From positions 1-40,051 of the IMG/VR virus record IMGVR_UViG_3300020165_000047: a stretch of DNA of 40,051 bases. One strand, written 5' to 3'. Origin of the DNA: a virus. Position 1 is the stretch's first letter. Each line of letters opens with the position of its first letter. The notes under the pieces were generated by a model that was not told the origin of the DNA, made no database searches, and was given only the letters and a program-made list of their open reading frames with translations. This document shows positions 1 through 7,658 of the stretch, one piece after another. The position numbers were made by a program, and so were the translations under genes.

Positions 1-1207
1 TATAAGTGTTGGTGCTGTTGTCTTGTTGAATGACAGTGGCACCACCTCCAGGAGCTCCTCCTAGATTTTCAGTCGCCTGCATAATGTTCATTCCGGAACT
101 TCCGGGTACAGATTCCACATTGTTTTTCCCGAAGAATCTTCCTAAAAACGGAATGGGAGCAGCACCTTCAAAACCAATAGGTTTATCTCTTTGCGTCTGT
201 AAGAAGTTTTCTACTCCTTGTAATGCACCAGGCTTATATAATTCTGATTTGACGGTACCTTCAAATCCTTTTTGCCCGCGTTCATATCGGGCATTTTGCA
301 TTTGCATAATAGCCACGGCTTCTTCAATTACTCCCCGAGAATACAGTTCCGGAGATTCTAAAACTTGCTGCGCTCCTCCAACTATAGTATTATCAGTAGT
401 TTCAGTAGGGCGGAGTACTTGGAATGCGCCTTCAGTGACAATACCACCTCGGATTAAGTTTCTAGGATTGAGTAATGCTTTTCCTGCACCTGCAGCAAGA
501 TTTTTTATTCTTTGCCCGAGTGTTGCTTGAGGTTTTATTGCACTTAGCTTTTGTTGAGTAGAAAATCTTTGTTGAGCAGAATTTGCAGCTGCTTTTTGAG
601 AAGCAGCCCTTTTAGATGTTTGATCTCTTTGATTGAATCTTTCCTGATCTAATTCTGCCGATCTTGCTACAGCTCTATTGATTCTTCCTTGAAGGGCTTG
701 TCTTTCTGCAGCAGCACCCATAAACTTAGATCCAGCTAAAACGGTAGGAACAGCAACTGCAGCCGGTCCCAATAACGCTGGATCGATACCGTTATCTGGA
801 TTATCTGGATCGAATATATTTGGTAAAGAAGGTAAAGAATTCTTTATAGTATCTACGATTATTTTGCCAGCTCTAGCAAAAATCGCATTAATATCGTTTC
901 TAAACTCTTGACTGCTGAAATACAAAAGTCCCAGTAAAGCGCCGCCTCCCAGGAGTTTAGCAAGTAGACCTGAGTTTTCTTTCACTACGGATACTACTTT
1001 GCCCATACCAGCCATTCGATTTCTGCGCTCTTCGGCCGCTTTTTCCCTGCGGTCTTCTAATTTATCGAGCTGATCGTCAGGACCTTTTCCACCAAAATTT
1101 ACAAGATCGGCAATACGGCCTACTAAAGACTCAATGGCCTCTACGGTTCGTTCCTGCTTCTCACCCTGATCTACGAGGGTCTGGTTGATATCTGCTAATG
1201 TTGTCAT
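1..1207 (-). CDS. Large virion protein, tape-measure candidate (partial, C-terminus beyond window)
   Basis: Reads leftwards from an ATG at 1207 and stays open to the left edge, giving 402 codons without a stop. The start overlaps the stop of the preceding 62-residue ORF as ATGA. The N-terminal 100 residues are charged and helical (LDKLEDRREKAAEERRNRM), followed by a hydrophobic stretch around residues 80-100 (LLAKLLGGGALLGLLYFS), a second one (LLGPAAVAVPTVLAG), an Ala/Gln/Arg-rich helical part, and a Gly/Asn/Thr-rich segment at the visible end (GGGATVIQQDNSTNTY). Helical content, hydrophobic patches and a position directly after gp26 and a small chaperone-like ORF fit a tail tape measure (T4 gp29 role). 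That is inference; no diagnostic domain is visible. It could also be another baseplate hub or tail structural protein. Confidence 0.45.
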   Translation of the reverse strand, partial: MTTLADINQTLVDQGEKQERTVEAIESLVGRIADLVNFGGKGPDDQLDKLEDRREKAAEERRNRMAGMGKVVSVVKENSGLLAKLLGGGALLGLLYFSSQEFRNDINAIFARAGKIIVDTIKNSLPSLPNIFDPDNPDNGIDPALLGPAAVAVPTVLAGSKFMGAAAERQALQGRINRAVARSAELDQERFNQRDQTSKRAASQKAAANSAQQRFSTQQKLSAIKPQATLGQRIKNLAAGAGKALLNPRNLIRGGIVTEGAFQVLRPTETTDNTIVGGAQQVLESPELYSRGVIEEAVAIMQMQNARYERGQKGFEGTVKSELYKPGALQGVENFLQTQRDKPIGFEGAAPIPFLGRFFGKNNVESVPGSSGMNIMQATENLGGAPGGGATVIQQDNSTNTY

Positions 1208-1392
1208 CGTGCGTTCTTAGCCTTTTGTTTCTCTGCTTCTTCTTGAAGGTGCGTAACCAACATTGAGATATAAATTTCCCTCTCCCAAGGTAACATATTT
1301 TCGATTTCAGTCAGCGAGTACTTAAAGTGGTGCATCAGCTGGAAGTTGGTGTTGTATAGGTTCACCAACGATTCATGAGAGAGGCTTATCAA
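1204..1392 (-). CDS. Small gp51-like / tail assembly chaperone ORF (62 aa), possibly expressed by -1 frameshift from gp26
   Basis: A 62-residue helical ORF with the motif PWEREIYISMLVTHLQEE near its end, a type I associate with small proteins next to gp26 in T4-like phages (the place of gp51, baseplate hub assembly). T4 gp51 is about 250 residues, so this is far shorter. The only start giving the full ORF is a TTG at 1392 inside the run of eight T that ends gp26; the next Met is residue 19. The frame is -1 relative to gp26, and the T run is a perfect slippery heptamer in the gp26 frame, so the ORF may be made as a C-terminal extension of gp26 rather than initiated on its own. An AAGGAA 13 nt upstream of the TTG could serve either initiation or frameshifting. 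It overlaps the next gene by ATGA. Confidence 0.5.
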   Translation of the reverse strand: MISLSHESLVNLYNTNFQLMHHFKYSLTEIENMLPWEREIYISMLVTHLQEEAEKQKAKNAR

Positions 1393-1411
1393 AAAAAATC
1401 AGAGGTTCCTT
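1389..1411 (-). promoter_or_regulatory. Candidate programmed -1 ribosomal frameshift site at the end of gp26
   Basis: On the minus strand gp26 ends GAT TTT TTT TGA TAA. The in-frame heptamer T TTT TTT (1398-1392) fits the X XXY YYZ rule for -1 slippage, and the next codon is a stop, a further stimulant. An SD-like AAGGAA (1411-1406) lies 7 nt upstream of the heptamer, comparable to the SD stimulator of E. coli dnaX. After slippage the next codon is TTG (1392-1390), continuing into the 62-residue ORF and giving a product of about 298 residues. A perfect 7-bp stem (1369-1363 with 1351-1345) begins 22 nt past the heptamer, farther than usual stimulatory structures, so its role is doubtful. Confidence 0.55.
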
Positions 1412-2099
1412 GTAAAGTAATTGAGTTTTTAGTTTCACATGATGTACAATCAAAGTCAATTTTATGCTTGAGTTGTGGGATACTGTCAACATATTCACGT
1501 ACTTTATTATACTGTTCCGAAGTTAAAGAGTCGATAAAGTTGTCAATCTCCTCTTGTGATTCATCAGCAAAGACGATACGATCTTCTCCGACTGCCACCG
1601 CATCGATACATACTTGAATTGATTCTAAGTTACGTTCAGTCATTGACTTCTCTTGATTGAAGAAATCCGAGTTGATCACTTGATCAATACTGGGGAACTT
1701 CATTTCAAGATAGATATCAGATGAGATTTGAATCGTGGTTTTTTTGCGAGGTACTGTGATTTTAATATTCTCTACGTTAACAGATACGTCGTTCAGTTCT
1801 TCACAAGACTTACACTTGATGCGAATGTCCGACGTCTCACCTACAGACTTTGCTCTGACCTGTAAAAACAGGTATTCGATATCAAACACAGGTAAACTGC
1901 GAATCTTAATGTTGTCATCGATACAGGCCTCCAGCGTGTCTACGATGGAGTTCAGAATAATCTTCTCATCTTGAGATTCCATTGCAATCAAAAGAATCTT
2001 TTCTTCTTTCATAAGGAATGGGCGAAAGCTGACTTGCTTGTTCAGCGAAGGCACTTTAGTCGTGTATTTGATCGACTCATTGATTCTTGGTAAAGCCAT
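1389..2099 (-). CDS. gp26: gp26-like baseplate hub / tail assembly protein
   Basis: 236 residues, close to T4 gp26 (208). It matches the T4-type baseplate protein family by its N-terminus (MALPRINESIKYTTKVPS), a central CKSC (residues 96-99), a second CTSC (218-221) and the closing TLQGTSDFF; the two CxxC pairs would form a zinc ribbon. T4 gp26 is needed for baseplate hub formation, and its position before a tape measure suggests a tail-chaperone-like role. A good SD (GGAG, about 8 nt upstream) supports the ATG at 2099. The reading frame ends in tandem stops TGA TAA directly behind a T8 run, discussed as a possible frameshift site. Downstream genes follow with 4-nt overlaps. Confidence 0.8.
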   Translation of the reverse strand: MALPRINESIKYTTKVPSLNKQVSFRPFLMKEEKILLIAMESQDEKIILNSIVDTLEACIDDNIKIRSLPVFDIEYLFLQVRAKSVGETSDIRIKCKSCEELNDVSVNVENIKITVPRKKTTIQISSDIYLEMKFPSIDQVINSDFFNQEKSMTERNLESIQVCIDAVAVGEDRIVFADESQEEIDNFIDSLTSEQYNKVREYVDSIPQLKHKIDFDCTSCETKNSITLQGTSDFF

Positions 2100-2114
2100 T
2101 ATGTATCTCCAATA

Positions 2115-2606
2115 TTATAATATGTCAAAGTCAGTGTATTGAATTTCTACACTTAGTCTAGCGATAGTATTTGCCTGATCGTTTCCGAGATCAACGCCGT
2201 TCACCGTCTTAGGGAAAGCATCTAAAAGCTTTACCTGATGAATGACAGTTTCAGTTTTTTTATCTAACTGCTGAATAGTGACATCTTCAACATACGAACT
2301 TTTATAGGATACTTCGTATGTATCGGTACCGATGATCTTTTGCTGCCAGCCGTCAAAGAACTTTCTGGCGCTATAGGCAGCATCCAGATAGAAAATTAAT
2401 GTAACAGGGTCAACCACAAAGGCATATGGTAGTTCCTGTGTTACCATACCGATAGTTCTAGGATTGGTTGTAATCTGACGTCCAGGTAAGTTAACTGCAT
2501 CGCATAGTATATCTCCTGCACTAAATCCAGGAATAATTACTTTATACCTATTAGGAAACGCAGGACCTCCTGCAAATGCTCCCTTGATCGTTTCTATACT
2601 AGCCAT
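2115..2606 (-). CDS. Tail tube-fold protein (gp19/gp54-like)
   Basis: 163 residues, the same length as the T4 tail tube protein gp19. The pattern agrees with that family: an N-terminal helix (SIETIKGAFAGG), then NRYKVIIPGF, a VNLPGRQ strand, a central strand pair (PVTLIFYLDAAYSARKFFDGW) ahead of a variable loop, and a C-terminal strand VEIQYTDFDIL. Tube subunits form the rigid inner tail channel; the initiator gp54 at the tube base has the same fold. Being next to gp48 (tube cap) and gp26 rather than beside sheath gp18 and portal gp20, this copy may be a tube initiator instead of the major tube protein; I cannot decide between the two. The start overlaps the preceding stop by one base (TAATG). 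Confidence 0.62.
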   Translation of the reverse strand: MASIETIKGAFAGGPAFPNRYKVIIPGFSAGDILCDAVNLPGRQITTNPRTIGMVTQELPYAFVVDPVTLIFYLDAAYSARKFFDGWQQKIIGTDTYEVSYKSSYVEDVTIQQLDKKTETVIHQVKLLDAFPKTVNGVDLGNDQANTIARLSVEIQYTDFDIL

Positions 2607-3193
2607 TAAGCTCTCATCTTTTTCCTAGAGTCACTATAAACACTTCTCGCCGATGACTTTTCCCAGTCGGCAGTCGGTAAGAAAGTCGCAATTTCCCATT
2701 CAGGTGCATCAACGCGAGCGAGTCTAGATCTAACATGTCCAGTTAAATATCTTTTAAAACACGGTTTAAAAGCTTTTAACTTAGACGCTCTATTTAACAT
2801 ATCATAAGACAATCTGAATCGAGTAGTTTCATCATATTTTTTATTATTTATATTGTCCAGCAAGGAATCTAGCAATCTAGCGCGTAAGTCTAATGGCAGA
2901 TAATGTAAATTAAGACCATAGAATCCTTTTGGCGCAGGTCCTACCATGATAGTCAGCGGAAACCTATCGTAATAAGGTAATGTGTCTTTTGTCTTAGGAT
3001 CGTAGAAGTACATAAACATACTGCCGACTCTAGGACGATTGCTAAGTGTTAATGCGTTATCCTTAAGCAGAGAAGATCTGCTAGGGCGAAGTTGTTGTGC
3101 TTTCTGTCGAAACCATTTCATAGATTCTTGTGATCGTGGCGTTATACCAGCACGAAATGCTTCTAGTTCTAACTTATCGAATAAGCTTGCCAT
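2606..3193 (-). CDS. Virion protein next to gp4; possible DNA end protector (gp2-like)
   Basis: 195 residues, basic, soluble. Visible motifs: MFMYFYDPKTKDTLPYYDRF (60-79), GLNLHYLPLDLRARLLDSLL (about 93-112) and a basic segment ending LTGHVRSRLARVDAPEW. Proteins with 'YDPK..D.LPYYD.FP' and 'GLNLHYLP' occur next to gp4 in T4-like phages. In T4 the genes around gp4 are 3, 2, 50/65, 4, 53, and gene 2 encodes the protector of DNA ends in the head, so gp2 is the best guess, but I recall the match only loosely. It is translated right after gp4 with no gap: the gp4 stop is at 3194 and this ATG at 3193. Confidence 0.5.
   Translation of the reverse strand: MASLFDKLELEAFRAGITPRSQESMKWFRQKAQQLRPSRSSLLKDNALTLSNRPRVGSMFMYFYDPKTKDTLPYYDRFPLTIMVGPAPKGFYGLNLHYLPLDLRARLLDSLLDNINNKKYDETTRFRLSYDMLNRASKLKAFKPCFKRYLTGHVRSRLARVDAPEWEIATFLPTADWEKSSARSVYSDSRKKMRA
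2845..2852 (-). promoter_or_regulatory. Possible internal late promoter (TATAAATA) ahead of the tube-fold gene
   Basis: An exact TATAAATA on the minus strand inside the gene at 2606-3193, about 240 nt upstream of the tube-fold gene. T4-type late promoters need little more than this box, so it could add transcripts for the tube gene. In AT-rich DNA an 8-base match also occurs by chance. Confidence 0.3.
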
Positions 3194-3631
3194 TTATACC
3201 TTCATTCCCATTTGTCTTAGTGTATCTTCTGTCCAGATTTGAAATTCCCAGCCACGGTCTAGACAGTATTCCTGAGCTGCTTTCCACTTGCACTGATTAC
3301 GAACATATTCTAATGACTCACTAATGAACCTTTTTGTTCTTTTTTTACCAGCTGGCGGTTTAGTCTGCTTTTTTGGTTTGATCTCAATTAAGATAGTTCT
3401 ATTGTCCGATGTTTTGATTTTTAAATCTACAAAGTATCTATGATATTTATTGTCAACTGCACTAACATACGGGATGACAGTTTCCTCAGAGCACCATGAT
3501 TTGATCTGATTCTGATTCTCACACCACATAAATGCAAACTTTTCCCAATATGATCGATAAATAACCTGAGTATGATCGCCTGAATACTTCTCTGGTTTCT
3601 TTACCTTGTATCTGCCCTTGTAAGTTTTCAT
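3194..3631 (-). CDS. gp4: Head completion protein gp4
   Basis: 145 residues, close to T4 gp4 (about 150). Recognisable family motifs: KPEKYSGD (12-19), YRSYWEKFAF (25-34), SEETVIPY (48-55), HRYFVDL (64-70), LIEIKPKKQT (81-90) and a C-terminal NQCKWKAAQEYC. gp4 acts late in head assembly, before tails join filled heads. E30, D69 and E83-x-K85 are laid out as in the TnsA/restriction-endonuclease fold, which agrees with a nuclease-like ancestry; activity is not shown. It is the first gene of the leftward block. Its ribosome binding site is weak: no clear purine-rich SD is seen upstream of the ATG at 3631. Confidence 0.85.
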   Translation of the reverse strand: MKTYKGRYKVKKPEKYSGDHTQVIYRSYWEKFAFMWCENQNQIKSWCSEETVIPYVSAVDNKYHRYFVDLKIKTSDNRTILIEIKPKKQTKPPAGKKRTKRFISESLEYVRNQCKWKAAQEYCLDRGWEFQIWTEDTLRQMGMKV

Positions 3632-3640
3632 GTAAAGCCA

Positions 3641-3648
3641 TATAAATA
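3641..3648 (+). promoter_or_regulatory. T4-type late promoter for gp48 and the baseplate operon
   Basis: Exact TATAAATA in the 51-bp gap between gp4 and gp48. Transcription should start near 3654, leaving a leader of about 30 nt with AGGA (3673-3676) before the gp48 ATG. It sits left of the leftward-directed box at 3664-3671, so the two point at each other. Confidence 0.75.
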
Positions 3649-3663
3649 ATTTAAACCAATATG

Positions 3664-3671
3664 TATTTATT
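3664..3671 (-). promoter_or_regulatory. Late promoter-like box (AATAAATA) for the leftward block
   Basis: Minus-strand AATAAATA, one mismatch from the T4 late consensus, within a run CTAAATAAATACATA. It is 33 bp ahead of the gp4 start and is the only promoter-like element available to the leftward genes in this gap. The exact register of the box is uncertain because two overlapping versions exist. Confidence 0.5.
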
Positions 3672-3682
3672 TAGGAATAAAC

Positions 3683-4540
3683 ATGGTATCTTTTCCAGCA
3701 GACCTGGGTGGCGGCAGAGAAAAATATAAAGGCACTGTAAGCTTTAGGGCCAGTAGTACTAGTTCAACTACTAGACAAACTTCAGGTAATCCTAACTTGA
3801 GTTTTGGACAAGCTAATACAACTACATCAATTACTACACCTTCAGCAGACTCTCGTGGAAACTCCGGAGTAACTTTATATCTTCCTCAAGCAATTAATAT
3901 TGCTGATCAAATTGGCTATGAAAATATCGATTTAGGAATGATTGGACTTGCAGCAGGAAGCGCTGCTAGATCTACCATGGCTCAAAAAGGATCTAGTACT
4001 GGAACCGCAATTAAAAATATTATTAATGATGTAACCTCTAGTATTTCAGATAACTATAGGTCTGTTAGAAATGCAGGTGCAGCTGGAGCTGCAGCTCTTC
4101 TAGCAGATGCTTTTGCTCCGGATAACATCAGAGCCGGTGTAACTGGTGCTACAGGTTTTACTGCTAACCCACATAAAAGATCGATCTTTCGTGATGTTGG
4201 ATTAAGATCTTTTAACTTTAGTTTTACTATGATGCCTGCGAGTCAGGCTGATGCACAAAGCTCTGAAGACATTGTAAAGTTTTTTAGAGAACACCTGTAT
4301 CCTGAAAGACTAGGTGACTTGCTCTATAAGTTTCCAGATAAGTTTACTATAGAATTTAAGTATAATGGAAAAGAAGTAGCTAGTAAAATTTTGCCCTGCT
4401 ATCTTACATCAGTAAATACAATCTACAACTCTCAAAGTACTTCATTCCATGACGATGGTAAGTTCACATCTATTCAGATTGACTTACAGTTTCAGGAAGA
4501 AGCAACTCTTGATAAGAAACTGGTTGAGGACGGTTATTAA
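3683..4540 (+). CDS. gp48: Baseplate tail-tube cap gp48
   Basis: 285 residues. The second half carries the gp48 signature: NPHKRSIFRDVG around residue 162, RSFNFSFTMMPAS, then KFFREHLYPERLG near 200 and YKFPDKFTIEFKY, ending in strands (SIQIDLQFQEEA). gp48 caps the central hub and, with gp54, starts polymerisation of the tail tube. The first 65 residues are Ser/Thr/Asn-rich and probably flexible; residues 90-155 are Ala-rich and helical. It begins the rightward operon behind an exact late promoter, with AGGA 7 nt before the ATG, and its stop overlaps the gp53 start by one base (TAATG). Confidence 0.88.
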   Translation: MVSFPADLGGGREKYKGTVSFRASSTSSTTRQTSGNPNLSFGQANTTTSITTPSADSRGNSGVTLYLPQAINIADQIGYENIDLGMIGLAAGSAARSTMAQKGSSTGTAIKNIINDVTSSISDNYRSVRNAGAAGAAALLADAFAPDNIRAGVTGATGFTANPHKRSIFRDVGLRSFNFSFTMMPASQADAQSSEDIVKFFREHLYPERLGDLLYKFPDKFTIEFKYNGKEVASKILPCYLTSVNTIYNSQSTSFHDDGKFTSIQIDLQFQEEATLDKKLVEDGY

Positions 4541-6315
4541 TGTCATATTTTCGAAACTTTCCAGTATTACAGTACGTCTTTGGTAACGAAAACTATAGTG
4601 TAACTTTTAATAAGATTGGAGCATATATTGATCTAGTTGATCAGTTAAAAGACGATGCTGCCTTCTACACCTACTATAATGTTCGTGAGGGAGATAGACC
4701 AGATCAGGTAGCAAACAAGCTATATGGTAATCCAGAATATCACTGGACGTTTTCTCTTTTAAATGATGATCTTAGAAGAGACGGCTGGCCATTAACTGAA
4801 AAGGTTGTTAAAGAAAAAGCCGAACACGATTATCCAGAAGAAACTGTAACAACTCGTGCAGAAATTAATAAGCGCTTTCTTATTAACAGCGTAGTTGAAG
4901 GCGCTACTTCTGGTGCAAAGGGAAAAATTGTTGATAAAAGATTTGATTTCGGTCAATTAGTACTAGATAGATGTTGGGCGACTGGTCCGTATTTTGCATT
5001 TGGCACTAGTGCACCTCCAACAACTGGAATTAGAACTCAGGGATATTATTATCCTCTATATATGAGAGAAGAGTACGCTAACGCTGCTAGTACTGATGGA
5101 AAATCTCATGTTCATATTTTTGATGAATTTCCAGGTGAAGTTTTGTTTATGCCAAATAAATTTGCAGCAAATGCAGACACATTTGGAGTTACTAGACACG
5201 TCAGAACACTAGCAGAAATCGAGACTGACTTTGGAACCTTTGATAATTTTGCTGAAGAGTACTTTGATCTCTTGACTACTACAAGACCATTTATTGCTGA
5301 AGAAAATATTATTACGACAGAAAATGGATTAGAACAGCAGGTTAAGATCGACGCTTGGACTAAGCAATATAACGCAACTCATCACTATGAAAATGCTGAT
5401 AAAAAATACGTCGACGTTTTGCCATATGCTCCATATACACAAAGATTAGAAAGCGTTCTAACATTTAGCAGCGCAGGAAGTGGAGACTACTTAATTAGCC
5501 AGAATATTATATCTGGTCCTACTAATGTTGAAGATATTTTTGACTTGAGTAGTGTTACAGCCGGTACTTTTTTATCAAACCTGCTAGGAGAGTTAGGAGG
5601 TCCTCTAGCGACCTTTGTTACAGATCTGGGAGAAGCATTGGCCGCAGGTCCAGTATCATATACTGGAATCTTGGTCTTATATAAAGATATTTGGAAAGCA
5701 CTAGGGTTGAGTGATTCTTTATATAATACTATTGTTGCTTATGTAACGACTAAAATTTCTGCATCTGTTGCAAATCTTTCCACTCATGCTTTTTATCTTA
5801 TTGATGGTACGGGGCAAGTCGTATTAGGTCCAGGTGTAGGATACTGCCTAGAAGATAAAACTCTAGATGAAGGTCGATATCTTTCTTATTATTCTTTACC
5901 TGACGGCACTGCGCAATTATTAGGTACTTTTAATAAAAGTGAAAGATCAGCCGCTTTTCAGATTGTCGTAGATGAGTTCGAAAGTTATATTAGTACAAAC
6001 TACGAAACAGTCAATAAGCCGGCGCTACTAACTCCTGTTACATATCTTGAAAGAGTAAGAGCCCAAAACGATACTTCAAAACAAATTAAAGTACTCAAGC
6101 CGACTGTAGTTGAACAAGTTGTTGATCAGTTTAACGAGATCTTAAAGCAAGATCAACAGTTTGACGATAATACTACGGTATTAACATCTACCACAGGGCA
6201 AACCAATTTGACAGGAAGTCAGACTTCTGAATCTTCGTCATCTTCCACTGCAACTAATACTGTATCAGGATCATCCTCTTCTAGTAGTGGTAGTTCTGGG
6301 GGAAGCTCTTATTAA
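4540..6315 (+). CDS. gp53: Baseplate wedge gp53, enlarged
   Basis: The N-terminus fits gp53: after YFRNFPVLQYVFG comes a LysM-like segment, YYNVREGDRPDQVANKLYGN (45-64), followed by PEYHWTFSLLNDDLRRDGWP, the counterpart of the T4 gp53 'LANAIYGNPQLYWVLLMCND' stretch. gp53 joins neighbouring wedges in the baseplate inner ring. T4 gp53 is 196 residues; this one is 591, with added material after residue 110 that I do not recognise (including a hydrophobic patch near residues 375-410) and a low-complexity Ser/Thr/Gly tail (last 50 residues). The extra mass may decorate the baseplate rim. One-base overlaps with gp48 and gp27 indicate translational coupling. Confidence 0.85.
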   Translation: MSYFRNFPVLQYVFGNENYSVTFNKIGAYIDLVDQLKDDAAFYTYYNVREGDRPDQVANKLYGNPEYHWTFSLLNDDLRRDGWPLTEKVVKEKAEHDYPEETVTTRAEINKRFLINSVVEGATSGAKGKIVDKRFDFGQLVLDRCWATGPYFAFGTSAPPTTGIRTQGYYYPLYMREEYANAASTDGKSHVHIFDEFPGEVLFMPNKFAANADTFGVTRHVRTLAEIETDFGTFDNFAEEYFDLLTTTRPFIAEENIITTENGLEQQVKIDAWTKQYNATHHYENADKKYVDVLPYAPYTQRLESVLTFSSAGSGDYLISQNIISGPTNVEDIFDLSSVTAGTFLSNLLGELGGPLATFVTDLGEALAAGPVSYTGILVLYKDIWKALGLSDSLYNTIVAYVTTKISASVANLSTHAFYLIDGTGQVVLGPGVGYCLEDKTLDEGRYLSYYSLPDGTAQLLGTFNKSERSAAFQIVVDEFESYISTNYETVNKPALLTPVTYLERVRAQNDTSKQIKVLKPTVVEQVVDQFNEILKQDQQFDDNTTVLTSTTGQTNLTGSQTSESSSSSTATNTVSGSSSSSSGSSGGSSY

Positions 6316-7658
6316 TGGTAGCTACGGTTGAACAGACTTTTAAGACAAAAATATTAGTAGAGTTAATCTCTCCTAGGCAAGGCACTAAAAACGTTGAGTT
6401 AATTGCCCAGGAGATTAACTTCTATGAGTCTATTGAAACTCCATATGTTACTGGTAATATTGTAATCACAGACTCGTCTAACCTTTCAAATGCTGCTGCA
6501 ATGATTGGTCAAGAAGATATTAAAATCACTGTTAAAAGACAGACTGATAAAGGCTCAGGCGAGACCATTATTCAAAAAGAATTGTCAGTCATATCTATTC
6601 AAAAAACTAATAAGTTGAATGATAGTACCTCTGTTTATATTTTGAACTTCATTGATAAGTTTGCTGCTAGAGATAAAATTATTCGCTGGTCTAAAAAGTA
6701 TGAGAGCAAGCCTGATGCCATGATCTCTACTATTTTAAATGAAAAGCTTGGAGTTAGAACTACAGCAAGAAGTAGCGCTATTCAAAATAATATGAGAGTA
6801 CTTGTTCCATTTACATACTCTCCTATGAATATAGCCGAGTGGTTAACTGCCAGATGTACTACAGGACAAGGTGCTCCGTTCTACATATTCTCGCACTTAA
6901 AAAAGAATAATGAAGTAGAACTTGTAGATCTACAGACTCTTTTAACTCAGGGAGCCTTGAATTCAGGTAATCCTTTTAAGTATAGTTCAGCAATGGGAGC
7001 TGGAAAAGAACTTCAAGCGCAGCAGCCATTTAGAATCTTGACATATGAAACAAATGTCGAAAGTACTATCAAAGCGATTAATGGCGCATCCTATGGTGCG
7101 CAATATCATTGGTTAGATCTCTACAAGGATGGAGCAAAGGAAGATAGGTATAAGATCACTGATGTATTAAGTACGCTTAACATGAGTAGTCAACCTGCAG
7201 CTCCATATAACTATGATCCTGGCTATTCTCTTGCTCCTCCATATCACGAAGGTGTTAGTACATATACCTCGCAGATTGTAACTAGAAAGATTTTTGACGA
7301 TGGAACATTCTCATATAACGAAGAAGCTAACTTTGAACCTCATATGAGAAAGGCTGAAAGTAAAGGACTGTTTAACTTTGCTCCAAAAGAATCAATTATT
7401 GCTCAAGTTCCAGCAGAGTTTTTTGATAATCAAAATGAGATTGTAGGTAGAGTCATTAACTTAGAATTTCCAAAAAACATTTTTGTTGAAAAAGAAGCTG
7501 CCAGTTCTCAAAAAATGAAGGATAAGAAAAAGTCTGGCAATTGGCTAGTCTACTCTACACGCCATATCATCAGTAATAGAAACTATACGATCGCTATGAC
7601 CTGCTTAAAGACTGGTACAGATGCCTCTATCGGACAGGAGCAGTTGAACGCACCATGA
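6315..7658 (+). CDS. gp27: Baseplate hub protein gp27-like
   Basis: 447 residues versus 391 in T4. Strand-rich N-terminus (ETPYVTGNIVITDSSNL, DIKITVKRQT, SVYILNFIDKF) and a middle domain (MRVLVPFTYSPMNIAEWL, then GAPFYIFSHLKKNN) follow the gp27/gpD hub pattern, in which a trimer forms a pseudo-sixfold ring at the tube base and holds the spike. Its position directly before the gp5 OB-domain gene, with an ATGA overlap, supports this. The C-terminus is basic (KMKDKKKSGNW) and ends in a strand domain (NRNYTIAMTCLKTG). Confidence 0.8.
   Translation: MVATVEQTFKTKILVELISPRQGTKNVELIAQEINFYESIETPYVTGNIVITDSSNLSNAAAMIGQEDIKITVKRQTDKGSGETIIQKELSVISIQKTNKLNDSTSVYILNFIDKFAARDKIIRWSKKYESKPDAMISTILNEKLGVRTTARSSAIQNNMRVLVPFTYSPMNIAEWLTARCTTGQGAPFYIFSHLKKNNEVELVDLQTLLTQGALNSGNPFKYSSAMGAGKELQAQQPFRILTYETNVESTIKAINGASYGAQYHWLDLYKDGAKEDRYKITDVLSTLNMSSQPAAPYNYDPGYSLAPPYHEGVSTYTSQIVTRKIFDDGTFSYNEEANFEPHMRKAESKGLFNFAPKESIIAQVPAEFFDNQNEIVGRVINLEFPKNIFVEKEAASSQKMKDKKKSGNWLVYSTRHIISNRNYTIAMTCLKTGTDASIGQEQLNAP

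Noticed and set aside
30-530. Rightward 166-codon ORF at the left edge
   Set aside because: It lies fully antisense to the long leftward gene, has no ribosome binding site and reads as a Pro/Cys-rich shadow.
1345-1369. 7-bp stem downstream of the gp26 slippery site as the frameshift-stimulating structure
   Set aside because: It starts 22 nt after the heptamer, beyond the usual 5-9 nt, so I keep it only as a remark and not as part of the signal.
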